Shown: one piece after another, positions 52,000-64,000 of the stretch | How the letters are laid out: each line of letters opens with the position of its first letter | Numbering within the stretch: the first letter of the stretch is position 1 | DNA from: Fasciolopsis buskii | Lineage: Eukaryota > Platyhelminthes > Trematoda > Plagiorchiida > Fasciolidae | Direction of reading: 5' to 3' | Length of the DNA: 64,000 nt | NCBI GenBank assembly: GCA_008360955.1 | Contig: LUCM01005822.1 | Location: 295,053-359,052, forward strand | Position numbers and translations under genes: made by a program | Notes under the pieces: model-generated | Told to the model about the DNA's origin: nothing | The model's input: the letters and a program-made list of their open reading frames with translations, nothing else | The model's database searches: none

Positions 52000-54900
52000 A
52001 GCGATGCTCTGAAGTACTGCGACAAATTGGATACACATATGATCTAATGATCGAACTGTATCAGAGTAACCAGATATACCTCCAGTGCGGAATGCTGGTG
52101 AACCGTTGGGATTTGTGTTCCTAGGAGTTGAAGGCCCTCATATTCGTCGTAATCTATCAGGGTCGGGCTCCGTTGGTGGGTAGAAGACTATATAACCCAT
52201 GATTTGTAATCGTTTAGCACCGCTGATACATTACATTCCGTTTCGGTTAAGCTCATTCTTCTTTGTTAGAATTTGAAAACTAGTCGAATATTTTCGTGGT
52301 CATTCTTATTTATTACGCATGCGGTGATATTATTGATGTGACCAGAGTTACCTGACGAATTTTCACCGGGGATAATTCTGTCGAGTTCACGCCTGAAGCT
52401 ATTGTCTAAAGCGAAAAACCGCGTCGCGGTTTTGCATTCTGATGAACATATGTGCTACATGTTTCATCAATGGTGCAACCGAAGATATGGTCGGCTTATT
52501 TTTGGTACTTGTTTATCTTTGTGACCCATTACCCAAGTTTGAAACTAATACCAGAAACGTGTCCCCGGCGTCTCTCCGACGATGTCTCTTTTATCGAATA
52601 TTAACTGCACGTCAAAGCCTGAATGAGAAACTCTTTGAGATCCTCTTGTAGATTACATACTGGAAAGAAATTGTTTCAACTCTGTTCCTAAGTGTACTCT
52701 GATCACGGTGATTAGAAAGGTAGTTTACAAAGACACCAAACCCGAATAGAACATATTGTTTTTTCCCCTGGTTTAGTTGACTAATCTAAAGGAAATAGAG
52801 AGAATATATTCGAAAGGAGACTCGTGAGTTGGTTGAAGTTTGGTTCAGAATCGTTTGGTGGATCAGTTAACATTGGCGGGAAGCGCCGTGTTCGTAGTTC
52901 AGGCTTATGAAATTCCTATAATCTACAGCCGTGTTACCCGATTGGCTTTGTGGCTTCGCAGACGGATTGTTCTAGGTAGCTTTTAGTATATTTTGAAATT
53001 CTTTGTGTCTCCTTTCGATAGGTGTCGTTCGATCCTCCGTCTCTTTGACATGGACGAAACCTGTTCTTATTATAAGAGGACCAGAGGTATTTCGTAGTGA
53101 ATTGAAGAACTATTACGCCATTTGATATTTAAATTTCCTAAAATATGGAAACACTGTGGTCGTTAATGTTTGGTTGTAAATTTGTCTTGAAATAAAGTTA
53201 TCGACAGTTTTCAAAACTTCGGCTGGCTATAAACGTTCCCGATCGCACTTTGTGTTCACATTACAAAAGCTTCGGATTTTGTCCTGTCAAAATTTTTTGT
53301 ACTATGGTTGGATCCTTAGACCATTCATTGTTGAAAATCATTGCCGAACTCAAAGAAATCATGGCAACATTGTTTTATTCTTGTTGGAACTCACTGAAAT
53401 TCCATGAATATTTTCGCCGAAGTGGTATATAAACTTTTGCACGGACGATATGAGTTGAACCTTACAAGCACTGGGCTTTTCTGTGCTTTGCAAAGTTCAT
53501 TGATGGATGAAGGACTGTATCATGTAGTTTGATATTCATCGAGAGTAACTCGACGTTTGTATTTAGAAATTTGTTTGTTGTTTCTAACTGACGCCGTCAT
53601 TCTTAATAAGGTCCTTTCGACGTTTTTCTAGTTTCCTTCCCAGTCGTAGAAAAATACCTATCAGGACAAGCTTTGAAAACAATATCGCCTTGTTGATATA
53701 TTGACAATCATTTTATGATAATGGGCTCTCGATTTACGACGACCTCAGTTCAATAGGAAATGGGTTTTTGAATTAATTCTGGAGACGGATTAAATTCGTT
53801 TTCGTCGTTCTTTGGATGACCTAGAGAATTTGGGGTAAAAACAGTCTTTAATACAAGTAATAGGGAACTGTTACCAGGTTCATGGTTGTCAACAGCCTAA
53901 GAAATGTTGACATTTTTGATGTTTGTTTCCTTAATAAGTTGGGCTTTTATTTTCTATCGAAGTCTTTTATTCGGACAAGAAGAATATATCTGATACATCT
54001 GGATTAGTTGTCGAGGGAATTGACGTCGCCTCACTCTTAACTGATGGTTATCACACGCATATATATTGTTGTGGAATCAAATTGGTTATTGAGTTACGGC
54101 CATGACAATCGAAAAACTCAACCGTCCTGTTGAGAGTTCACCATGGTTTCTTGTAATTTATTGGTAAATATGACATTTTAAAGTGTACAGATATCAACGC
54201 TATGATTCGGTCAATGTGAGTCTATCAAATACTACCAAGTCGGTACCTTTTCACAATTTAAGCGATCATGTCGATAAGATGGTCTGAAAATGGTAGAAAG
54301 AAAAAGTCGTAAAGAAAAATAAGCAAACTCACTAACTGACGTAGTCAAAATCCAAGGGCTAGCGGTCACACGGATTCGCAAGTTCATTTTCCGATGCAGT
54401 TCACTGGGTTGGTTAGAGTAGCACACAACACTACAGGAATCAAGGTTGTAGTAAATGTAAGGAGTTTAAAATCAATTTTTAGCTGGTGCCTCGAGTTTAC
54501 TGCTTCTTTCGCTTTTACATATTTGTATATATATACATGCATAAATGTACATGCACATAAATATATATGATGTTTCAGAAGTCTTTACTTAGATTACAAT
54601 AATTGACTTACAAGGAAGTGAATACTTACCACCGTGGCATTTGCGGCATTGAAGCGGAACAAGAGACTATGAAAATGTGCTGTCCATCAAAACTATTATC
54701 ATGAGGCAGTTCGTAATATTACAGCCTAACTGAATCTTGCTGAAAGTATGGGCGATTTATTGCACCCTAGTTTGAACAATAATTGTGTGATTTAGTTTTA
54801 TTATATTTTCTTAAATGTACGGACGACTTTCAGTTGTGACTGTGAAGCGCTAAACCATTCAAGGGCCACGGTAGATGTCTCCAATGTTTATTTAGTGCAT

Positions 54901-57280
54901 ATTGCATTTATCAAGCCGGACCGGCAACTGTAATGGACAATCCATAATTCCAAAGCCTCCATTGGCATTATGCGATTGATTCAGTGAATGATTTTCGTCC
55001 AGTAATCATGACTTTTATCAACAAAAAGTCACCAAAATCTGCTTGTTTGACGGATACTGAAGTGGTTTTGTGGGCGGGATTATAGAAAATGAATATCTGA
55101 GTTGATAAACCAATATTTTCATAATTTGAGTATGCCTTCCGAAGGCCCTTGAAACCGAAGTGATGAGGTGGCAACAATAAGGCAGCGAAATGGAGATTCA
55201 GTGCATGTCTGGAGCGCCATCAAAGTCGGATTGAGTTGGTTTTTTATGGTCGCCATATCAGTCGCCAAGATTGTCCATTAGTTCTGACCCAAAGTTATTT
55301 GATGACGTTGAACACCAATGCAATCCTTGAAATAATACTAAATAGTAGTGCTCTCACTAAGGTTCCCATGCAGTGTTACTTTTGTAATCACTGAAGATAA
55401 TTTTCGGATGAGAAGGGCCTTGGCGGATTTCAGAGCAGCTTGGACCTCTTAGACCCAATATTTTCGTTTTTAGTTTGTGTAATTTAACTCAGTCAGCAAA
55501 ATGGCCCCAAAACAATCCTGTTTGAAATGACTTAAGGGAATCTTTGTTACTTTTCTGAACACTATGGGACATAGCCTTGTAATAACAGTTGGAGGAAAAC
55601 AAACGGGTGGGATTTGTAAACACTTCCGGAGGCTAGTGAAAACCGATAGTGCACTTTATTTATTGACGTATCGCCAAAGGAGAATCGCTTTCATGAGGTA
55701 AATATTATTTACATGTGATAGCACTCCAGCAACAAAGATCTGAAAAAATCTAAAGTGGATTACGATACAAAACGTGGTTTCATAAAGCTCCGTATGGCCT
55801 TTTTGGAGTCATTTTATGTGCTTTTGTGCGCCAATAGCTGGAAATCTCTAGTCAGCTTCCCTATGCCTCTCAACGATTCAGAAACAATGGAATAGAAGTT
55901 TGGCGTAGGTTTCCATATTAGAAGTATTTTTTACTGGTCCCTTTTGGGGCCCAGTTTGGTCCCGAAATGACTTTTTTTCGGTCTGACTAACTATCAACTG
56001 CCACGGAAGTTGTAGCAATTGTGAAGGAGTTTTGCAAAGGAACCGCATATTGAATGAACCAGTTTTAAAATGGTTATTCAAAAGAAAGCATTCTAAACAC
56101 TATAACTTAGAATAGAGCGGGAAAACGTCGGATAATATACGCTTGTCTGGCAGATGCTTTTCCACTGAGCTTGGGAATTGAAATGAAAATCTAGCTTTGC
56201 CAGACCACTATTTTAATGGTCCAGTAGATGTCTTTTTGACCAGAGGATTATTTCCGCCGATTACTTTAGAATGGCATACTTTAGCGAGTAGCCGGCGGCC
56301 TGGAGTCAAAACGAAGGGATATCCGGTCTTATTGTGTATGGGATAAACTCGATGTTGGTATTTGTTGAAGAAATGCTTGACCACCGATCAGCAATATGGT
56401 AACTCTCATGCCAGATAAAAAATCTGACCGCATACATCATCTGAAGACAGCGCTCTTTTGACAGGGTTTTTACTTAAATCTATCTGAAACCACAAGCAAC
56501 AGGAATCGTAGCGTAGCAAGCCTATCAGCCGGCATCATCACCTACTCAGTTGAAGTTGGCGGCTAACAGCCTGTGCATTACACTGTCCTCTCCACAACGA
56601 CAAAAATACTTCCTACGGTTAACAAGGTGTTAGTATGTACCCTGCAAGCAAATTCATAGTCTTAGTTCAAACTCGATCACTATGCCTATATTTATATGTA
56701 TATGGTGATTAGTTTTGCTTGCAATATTTAACCGGAAATTCCTCTTCGAGCTTAGCTGTTCCCGTTAGTTGTTGGACGTGCATTGCATTACGGTGTCATT
56801 GTTTCCTTTATCCCCAATTTTTGATAAATTCGTCGAAGTCCCAACTCGTTTCCGTTGATTTGGCGTATCAAAACATGTTGCTTTCTGTAAATGGTATCTT
56901 TGTTCATTGATGGTGTAATCTGGCAGCTAATTTTCATGAGGAAAATTACCCCAGCATTGTTAACCAAAAGCTGTCTTCGTCCATCATTTGACAAACATTT
57001 GTTCATAGGGAAAAGTAAGACGGTATATTGCATATTCGGTATTTGGATTTTAGACTAGCAAAAGAGAGTAAAACCGACCAGCGATTTTACTCAAGATCCA
57101 TCATGGTTTCATTATTTGCTTTATTGTATTTTCAAGTTCAAGAAATACATGTCTGTAAAATAAGGCTCAAATTTCCAAGCTGTCTTATTTATGGTAGAAT
57201 ATTCGAGAACCATCCATCCTTTGTTGTGTAAAACAGTTGAATCCAAATCTCTCACTATTCGCTTTGTTAATGTTTGATTG
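52000..57280. other. No supported gene; AT-rich
   Basis: A handful of frames of 60-81 codons without splice context or domain text. A short TA/TG-type simple tract lies near 54522-54570. Confidence 0.5.
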
Positions 57281-57329
57281 CCTAAGCCTGAACCGCCGAT
57301 ATCGTGTCAGTTACGCGCATTCGGGTCAC

Positions 57330-58300
57330 GAAAATCCGTTTAGAGACAGACAGGCAATCCCCAGACTGGAAACAACTGTGTGGGACTATCAGTGAAATAG
57401 CTGTGAGTGCGTAATAGTTTTCTTTTGGGACACCCATGTCTCTTGGCCAAGAAACTTTTCATTGGGTAGTTGGTTCGATTGGAAACGCAGTTCCATTGAT
57501 TTTTGGTTGGCACAAGCCCGATAGGCAAGTGGGTGCGTGCATCCGCTTGGTTGCTGTTCCGGACGCAGCTGACCATTTAGCCAATGCAACAACGGGCGTC
57601 CAACTGGTCGCTTGGTTTTCGGATGAGTCAGAACGCCTCTTTAGCCATTTTCGCACAAATCCGTGTTCACACACAAACACGTTAACACTACTGACTATCC
57701 GCTGATGTGATCATAGATATGCAATTTTTCACACGAACGATTTTCATCGTACCGGTGTACTTTAACCAGATTTGCTATTTTAACCGATTTTATTCGGGAT
57801 GAGGCGAACTGCAGGCTGTCAAAATATGATTCAAAAAATCTGTTTCAGACTGTTTGAAAATCGTCCCACTGTCTCATTTAATTCTGCGAATCGTGTGGGC
57901 ACACTAGACAACAGCAACTGCACAGCGGGAAAAACCCTGCGACAGACGTGGGCCATCCTATTGACAAGCGAACACGATATCAAGATGGCCCAATTAGACT
58001 GCAAAGGTCATCAGCTTCAGAGTGACAGTTCAAGCCGGCAACTGGAAAAATCGGACCGGGACAGTAAGACAACTGTCAGCTGACGTCTAAAACCGATCCA
58101 GAAGATTCGGGTGGACGAGGTGTTTATCTTGCCTCAGGAAGCTCTTAAAAAGACCATTTTGTCCTCCAAATAACTTGTGCGATTGCTTCAATGAACGTCT
58201 TGCTTGCCTTGTGTCAGCTAGGTGTGCCAATGCCTATTTTGTTACCGTCTCGTGGAGCCTTTCTTCCTTCAGAAGGGCGCGATCCATACTTCTGTTAAGT
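57330..58300. other. Less AT-rich tract with overlapping open frames on both strands
   Basis: Plus-strand frames at 57436-57705 (89 codons) and 57799-58083 (94 codons), and minus-strand frames at 57340-57680, are open together. None has a domain I recognise, and no convincing acceptor/donor pair bounds them. It could be an old element or an unannotated exon. Confidence 0.3.
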
Positions 58301-58965
58301 TTTCAATGACGATGAATTATTAATGCCTAAAATGGATTGAGTCACTTTGTAAGATACACTCACCAAGGAAATTTCCCGGATTGGTTTCGTACTCAGCGGG
58401 TGTTTTATACTTTTTAAACTGGCATTCAAAGATTCACTTAGTATGTTCACACCACTAAGATTACTTTGGGTGATTTTCTCTGATTGGATATTTTGGGACG
58501 CTTTTCTAGTCCATGTGATAAAAGTAGCGCTGTGTTCATTTATCAGTGGTGATCAAATGCATCATGCATATGACGCCTCGAAGATCACAGATTTGAAACC
58601 TAGCACCGCTGACTACTGTCGGTGACAATTTGCTATCCCTTGGCTGACCGCCACAACTAGCCCAGTGAGACTATATAGAACTCCATGCCATTCCGAGTTT
58701 CAAAGGCACTGTTGCCAAAACATATTAGTTAAATGGACTCACAAAGCTAAGAAAGACGCTGCCTTTACAACAAATATCTTTTGAGTATCTTATCGGAAGC
58801 AATTCCCGTGTATCCAAAGAACTGTGTGATGCGATCCTTTTTATATGATAATTATCCTTGTATTAACCTTGTTTTGTAGTGATAGATCTTCATATAAAAT
58901 AGTCAAGTGATTAGTAAACCGAGTGCAATCTAAACGCCTAGATAAGAATTAAAAAGTCAATACTC

Positions 58966-59497
58966 AGTAGTAATTCATGAAATAATTCACCATGTGATAT
59001 CATCGCCCAACTCACCAAAAAGAAACCATGGAAGCACTGTACAGCTGTTTTATCCTTGTTAGGAATCATCAGCAGTGCATATCCACCGCGCCCGAACTGG
59101 GACGCCAACCCGAACAAGGACGAACGATTCCGAGTCGAACGCCTTAGCCAGTGCGCTACCAGGCACACTCTGAACGGTTTGTTGAACTTCACCACATGAT
59201 GAGGTTGCACCTATCCGTCACTGATTTGCACGGTTACTATCCGCTAGCTCATGGCGATCGAGCCCTACTGATAGCTGACTTCTCTGCAGGTAGCCTAAGT
59301 ACGACGAAGGCTTTGGATATGACCTACAGAGCTTGATGACCTGGTACATTTTAGTAGTAGGATATGCACCGCTGATGATTCCTACCAAGGATGAAACAGC
59401 TGTGCAGTGCTTCCGTCGTTCCTTTATGCTCAGCTGAGCGGTCATATCACATGGTGAATTATTTCGTGTAAACATTCAATCTCTTACTACTAAAATG
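58966..59497 (-). repeat. tRNA-related short repeat, copy D, with terminal inverted repeats
   Basis: The minus-strand unit covers about 59356-58966, with the A box at 59158-59148 and the B box near 59110-59100. It is followed by an inverted duplicate of the tail (59360-59497). The outer about 115 bases of each end are therefore inverted repeats of one another. Both outer ends finish in TACTACT-like strings (58966-58973 and 59485-59497). This is the longest and best preserved copy and gives the full length, about 530 bases. Confidence 0.8.
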
Positions 59498-60370
59498 TAC
59501 TTATTAGTAATTATAACAAATTTTGTTAAGGCTTATTGTATTTCATTGTGTTATATACTTCCGTAAGTTAAAAGCCTTCATTCAAGTTGGGAACCGCCAA
59601 AACAAGTAACTCTTGACTTAAAATCGAGTAAAAACGGGTGAAATTAGAAACTAATCCGGTCATTCGGATTAGGTTGTTTGTTTGGTCATTCTTTGTTTTT
59701 TAATCATAGCCGTATTAATTAAGCACTTTGGAATTGCGATGCAACTTAAAGAACCCTGTAGTCGTGCTGTGATTGTTTTTAAAACGTATGGTTAAAACTA
59801 GGGCATCGTTGGAAAATTCTTTAGCAATAGGAATATGGAAACAGTTCCTGCTGTTAATATTCTGTTTATCCAGATTTATCTTTGAGACTGTTTTCTATTA
59901 ATCCTGGAATTGATTTTATCGCCGGTGCTGTTCCGCTTTTGCTTTATGGTCAGGAAATCAGTTCCGTTCACATTGTAAACAAATGTTCTAAATGAATTGA
60001 GAATTCATGCAAACTGACACTCAAATGTGTTCCATGGTTAACGAACGAAATTAGTCATTTTTATAAGTGTGATGAATGCACAGGTACACATAGGAGCGCT
60101 ACTGTTCATTCACCTACAGTGTGATTGGGAGTTTTGAACTAGTTCGATCCCGTCACAGCAGTGGTGGGTCATCCTCGTATACACGATGAGATGTGCTCAC
60201 CTGCTGCAATCACTATTCAGAAGCGATGAAATGTGTCGGACATGCACGAATTGGTCAGTTCTGTTGGTGAATGTATGGTTTATAGTTGGAATGCACATTG
60301 GAACCCTCTACTGTAATTGATTTAAATTAGTGTGAATTTGGCAGAAGTCATCACGACTTGTCTTTTTCAG

Positions 60371-60558
60371 AAGTGAAAGTAACCGGCCTCACAGCAAAAC
60401 TCAATAATCTACATGACATAAGGCCGTGTGGAGCCTCGATCATTCAACATCGAGGAGCTAGATTATACCACTTCTCAGTTGGTTGCTTAGTCTTTTCGAA
60501 TGTGCACCTGGAGTGCAGCAAGCTTCATGCTAATTTCAGAGTGTACTTCATACGCTGA
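60371..60558 (+). CDS. Possible short exon upstream of the TANC-like gene
   Basis: A good acceptor (GTCTTTTTCAG) precedes this 188-base stretch. Only the frame starting after two bases is open, giving 61 codons to a TGA. The translation contains the text CGASIIQHRGARLYHFSVGC and has no family I recognise. It lies 577 bases before the TANC-like start, on the same strand, but its in-frame stop argues against it being a 5' exon of that gene. It could be the last exon of another gene, or chance. Confidence 0.2.
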
Positions 60559-60630
60559 TAGTATCCACGAAAATGTTACAAATAAGTATAAGTAAGCAAT
60601 ACTTAATGCAAACAGAAAGAATAACCTTAC

Positions 60631-60834
60631 CTAGTTTGGTGGGGTAGTACAGTTGAGATCAGTGGAAGCCTCCCTCATTGATAAAGTAATAAAGTTTTCA
60701 CTTGTATGTTCGCGTACATTTAAACAGGAAAATGGGAAGCCTGTATCAAACGGGTAATAAAACGTCCAATCGCTTGCCACCAGTTCTTTTATGAATATTG
60801 ACTTATTGGAAGAATCAATAAATATTTTCTCCAA
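60631..60834 (-). other. Coding-like tract, unassigned
   Basis: This is an open minus-strand frame of 67 codons with a protein-like composition (text ELVASDWTFYYPFDTGFPFS) and several Cys and Asn-X-Thr sites. Its TAG stop falls exactly at a consensus-looking donor, CTAG followed by GTAAGG. It is therefore either a terminal coding stretch or a coincidence. No family recognised. Confidence 0.15.
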
Positions 60835-61134
60835 TCTCTGTTTTCAAGTTCCACCGTTTCTGTTGATCTACACCATCTCCATTTGAAAATTATCTTTCAT
60901 GGTTGCTTACATTAAGCAATGCCGTGTTCGTTTTAGTCATTAACATAGCAACCCTTTTTTGCACTTTCAGATTCAATGGGCCCATATCCGAAGATTTATC
61001 ATTGATTGTGCGATCACTAATGGATCGTCTACTTCATTGCAGGACATCAGCCAGTTAGACGCCATGTAAGGCGCACATAATACTTGGAATCCTGGAGGGT
61101 TACATTCACTGCATTAAATGACAACATCAAGAAC

Positions 61135-63691
61135 ATGGATTTAGTTTTTTCAACCTCGGATTTAAGACACAAAGTTGTCAGCCATCCTAGGGAGTCAGGA
61201 GGAGTTATCGGTTGTTGTTCCATAGTGCAGAGCTGGTCGGTCCCTGAATTCAGCTGTTCTAAAGAGGTAGACTGCTCCAATTCACAAGATCTTAATAAAC
61301 ACACAAACCTTCGGAAGCCACGGTCGGAACCCACGTGTCTTATGGATGCTAGTAGTGATGAATTAGTCTTGCAAAGACTGAACAGTGGAAATGAAGAAAA
61401 ATGTCCAGAACTGCTCCACCCACCAAAATCTGAACTATTGGATTCGGCATTTTTTCCAAAAAGTTTGAATTCGTCGTCCATCTCTAGGCCCAAATCTGAT
61501 GCCGCTCTAACCTCAGACGGATCATCTTCCTCGATTGGTAGTCCCATTGAACCGATTAAACGGGACACTATTATGAATGAAAATGTCCACGGCAGTGAAG
61601 TTGACAAAACTGCTGGAGATGAAGTTAGTGTGAATGAAACTGGTGAAAGAAATCTTGTTCTTCTCTCACCACGCCCTCGTACATTTTATTGCCGTGAATG
61701 GGTATTTGACAAAATTTTACGGCACCTAAAAGTAACCCCGCGAACCGGTATGTTAAAGTCATGCATGAATGCAGAAGAACTGGACACGGTGACGGAAATC
61801 GCAACGGCCATATCTGGCACCGTTCCCAAGCATGCCGGCCACAGTGGACAAAGTTCGCAACTGAATCGAAAGCTCGTTCTTGTTGGTGGTCCTGGTTCAG
61901 GTAAAACCACCATCTGTCGCCGTATTGTAGATGCGCAACAGCAAGTTCGTAAGCTTTTCGAATCCGGTCATCCAATCCATTCTGTGCCTTTGTGTGTACA
62001 AGTCTCGGCCCATTTGTTGGCCACTCATTTATGTACTGTCCAATGGCAGGATAGTTTAAATCCAGTCACATTTATTCGTTCCCTGAAAAACCAGATTTTA
62101 TCCTCCCCGTTTCCTTTGGCTAGCGTGTTTGCACAGATGATTGAGTCGAACAAATATTCGTTCAGTCAGTTCTTGTCTTCCGAACGCATTCGCACATCTC
62201 CGGATGATGCATTTCGATGTGGCATTTTGGCTGCATTGAGTGCCGCTGTAAGTGGAACTACTAAAAGATCAGTTACCGAGCATAAACCTGTCGATCTTGA
62301 TCTTGATTCGGACCCTACAGAAGCATCCTTCTATCCGGGCATTCGACAGTTATTTATTTTAGTTGATGGAGTGGACGAATGCTCTTCTCCACTAGCACAA
62401 AACTATCGCGTACCAGATCTACAATGTATTCTTACAGACCAGCCGTTGGATAAGCAGAACAATACTCGGTCCTCCAGCATGGAAAAGCAAAGGAGTAAAA
62501 CGATACTGGAATTATTGGCTAATAATATTCAATATTTCCCAGACTGGTTAATGCTTTTTATTACCTGCAGACGACAAAACAGAAATGTAATCAGTCGCAT
62601 ATTTAACGGAATTCGACGGATCAGTATAGACGATCTTCATCGTTCAGCAGTCAGTCATGATGTTCAACAATACTTACTCTCACGGCTAGCTTCCGAAAGG
62701 GAATTACAGTTTGCCTTTCGTGCACATATGCATTCGGACTTTTTTGGACTTCTGCGGATTAAGAGCAGCGCATGTCTGCTTTATCTGGAAACAATATTGG
62801 ATGCTCTAGGTGAATTGTGGGTAAAGCCGGAACAATTGGCCCTAATTCCTGGCACTCTGAATGGCCTTTACTTGTGGTTGTGTCAGCGTCTGTTTTCTCC
62901 ATCTTCAACCGCAAGTCATGAGCCCTGCCCAACATATTTTCCATTGGTTCGACCGCTATTGGAAGTTATTTTAGCCACAAGACAGCCGATCAGTGAACAT
63001 GAACTATATGAAATTCTTTCCACAGTAGATCCTTCTTTTTCATACAAAGATTTCTGTGGTCGGTTACAGCTGCTTCGAACAGTTCTGGTACACATGACTT
63101 CAGAAGAGGAACGACGCCAACCTAGCTATAATCCAGCTGTTTCTTCAGATCAGAAGCCATCAGAGAATGTTACAGATAAATACATCCACTTTTTTCACTC
63201 CAGTTTTGCGGAATGGTTGTTAGACGTCAAGCATTGCACCGTGGCTTATCTGTGTGATATTGAACACGGTCGTAGTCTCATCGAGCACGCTCTGGAAGGT
63301 CATGTTTTCACGGAACGCTTGCTCAACGAAGTCACCGCATTACCCACGTTAGATGGGTTTTCCGAATCCGGAGGGGCCACAGCAAATGAGCATGATCAGA
63401 ACGAGTCCGTACTTCGAAAGACTGTATCGGAAGTCCAGCAACCACTCACTGATCCGATCGATTCTGTTTATACACATACCAACTACACGTCCGATGCGCT
63501 TAAACTAATCGAGCCCGGTGAGAATACATGTCATGCTGCTGCTGTCGGGCTAAATGACTCCCTGGTGCTGGCTGCGCGAAAGGGCGAGTATGAAAAAATT
63601 CGTTTGTTGTTGGAAAACAATGTGAACGTCAACCAGTTGGATGAAGACGGTTGGTCTGCACTGCGAACGGCCTCATGGAGAGGACACATGG
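61135..63691 (+). CDS. TANC/rolling-pebbles-like scaffold protein, large exon with P-loop NTPase and start of ankyrin repeats (partial)
   Basis: The frame is open from 61081 to a stop at 63718. The first in-frame ATG is at 61135, so I use it, although this may be an internal exon with upstream coding. Counting from that ATG, residues 1-180 are Ser-rich and low in predicted structure. A Walker A motif, GGPGSGKT, sits at 251-258 and a Walker B-like segment, LFILVDGVDE, at 406-415. A helical NTPase extension follows. An ankyrin repeat begins near 808 with the text DEDGWSALRTASWRGHMG, which resembles the first ankyrin repeats of TANC1/TANC2 and Drosophila rolling pebbles. The exon should end at 63691, because ATGG is followed by GTGAGT, a consensus donor in phase 1; the 9 codons after it are intron read-through. 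Known TANC proteins are postsynaptic or myoblast-fusion scaffolds of the STAND NTPase type. The remaining ankyrin and TPR parts lie outside the window. Confidence 0.85.
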
Positions 63692-64000
63692 GTGAGTTAT
63701 CACACATCTTATTGTTCTAAAGCATCTGCGGTTTTACTATCGCTGTCGTTTTGTTTGTGTTCTGGAACTGAGTTATTTCATTTAGTTTATTCGAAAGGAT
63801 TGTTGGTTCTAAACAAGGAAATGAAAAGTGATAATAACTCAGTGGGTCGGACATCAATTATAATCGTACTTCTCGTTGTTCGTTTTCATGAGTTTCCGAA
63901 TTCTGGACTTCGCGTTTAACCGACAAATAGTGTACCCGCGTCACCTCGACTAATGAGGGAATGCCCGTAATCTGAACCCCAAGCTCTCGGCGATCACAAG

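Noticed and set aside
61047..61607. 186-codon minus-strand ORF opposite the TANC-like exon
   Set aside because: Antisense shadow of a real coding exon.

Overview
The window reads as nuclear DNA of an invertebrate animal, most likely a parasitic flatworm (digenean trematode-like). It has no bacterial-style gene packing. Coding exons are short, bounded by GT..AG sites and split by introns of about 65-525 bases. Decayed RTE-like, CR1/jockey-like and Gypsy-like retroelements and tRNA-related short repeats are scattered throughout. The assignment rests on this style, not on a database match.

The one long, confidently identified coding exon is at the right end (61135-63691, +). It is the P-loop NTPase/ankyrin part of a TANC/rolling-pebbles-type scaffold protein, and it continues beyond the window. 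The rest of the gene content is fragmentary. A phase-consistent chain of four exons at about 7.8-9.2 kb (-) encodes an immunoglobulin-like ectodomain; further isolated exon candidates on the same strand at 13.6, 4.0 and 2.5 kb might belong to the same or neighbouring genes. A two-exon 3' gene end lies at 30.9-31.3 kb (-). An unclassified coding-like tract lies at 40.6-42.0 kb (-).

Layout: 0-11 kb gene/intron territory with an AT microsatellite; 11.9-12.5, 14.5 and 18.1-19.1 kb RTE-like reverse transcriptase relics (-); 20.0-24.2 kb an AT-rich stretch with no open frames; 24.3-29.2 kb two CR1/jockey-like non-LTR elements (-), one with endonuclease, RT and C-terminal parts; 30.0-30.8 kb a tandem pair of tRNA-related short repeats; 36.1-37.7 kb a broken Gypsy-like RNase H/integrase segment (+); 42.8-43.2 kb a third short repeat with an inverted copy of its own tail; 43.9-46.4 kb a 417-base repeat abutting an RTE-like relic (+); 47.6 and 51.2 kb a 200-base direct repeat; 51.6-52.0 kb a second, inverted, near-identical copy of the 417-base repeat; 59.0-59.5 kb a fourth short repeat with the same snap-back arrangement.

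The most unusual signals are the short repeat carrying a tRNA-like promoter between terminal inverted repeats, and the almost identical inverted pair at 43.9/51.6 kb in a window where every other repeat is old. No CRISPR array, operon or rRNA gene was seen. All exon calls are read by eye and untested against transcripts.
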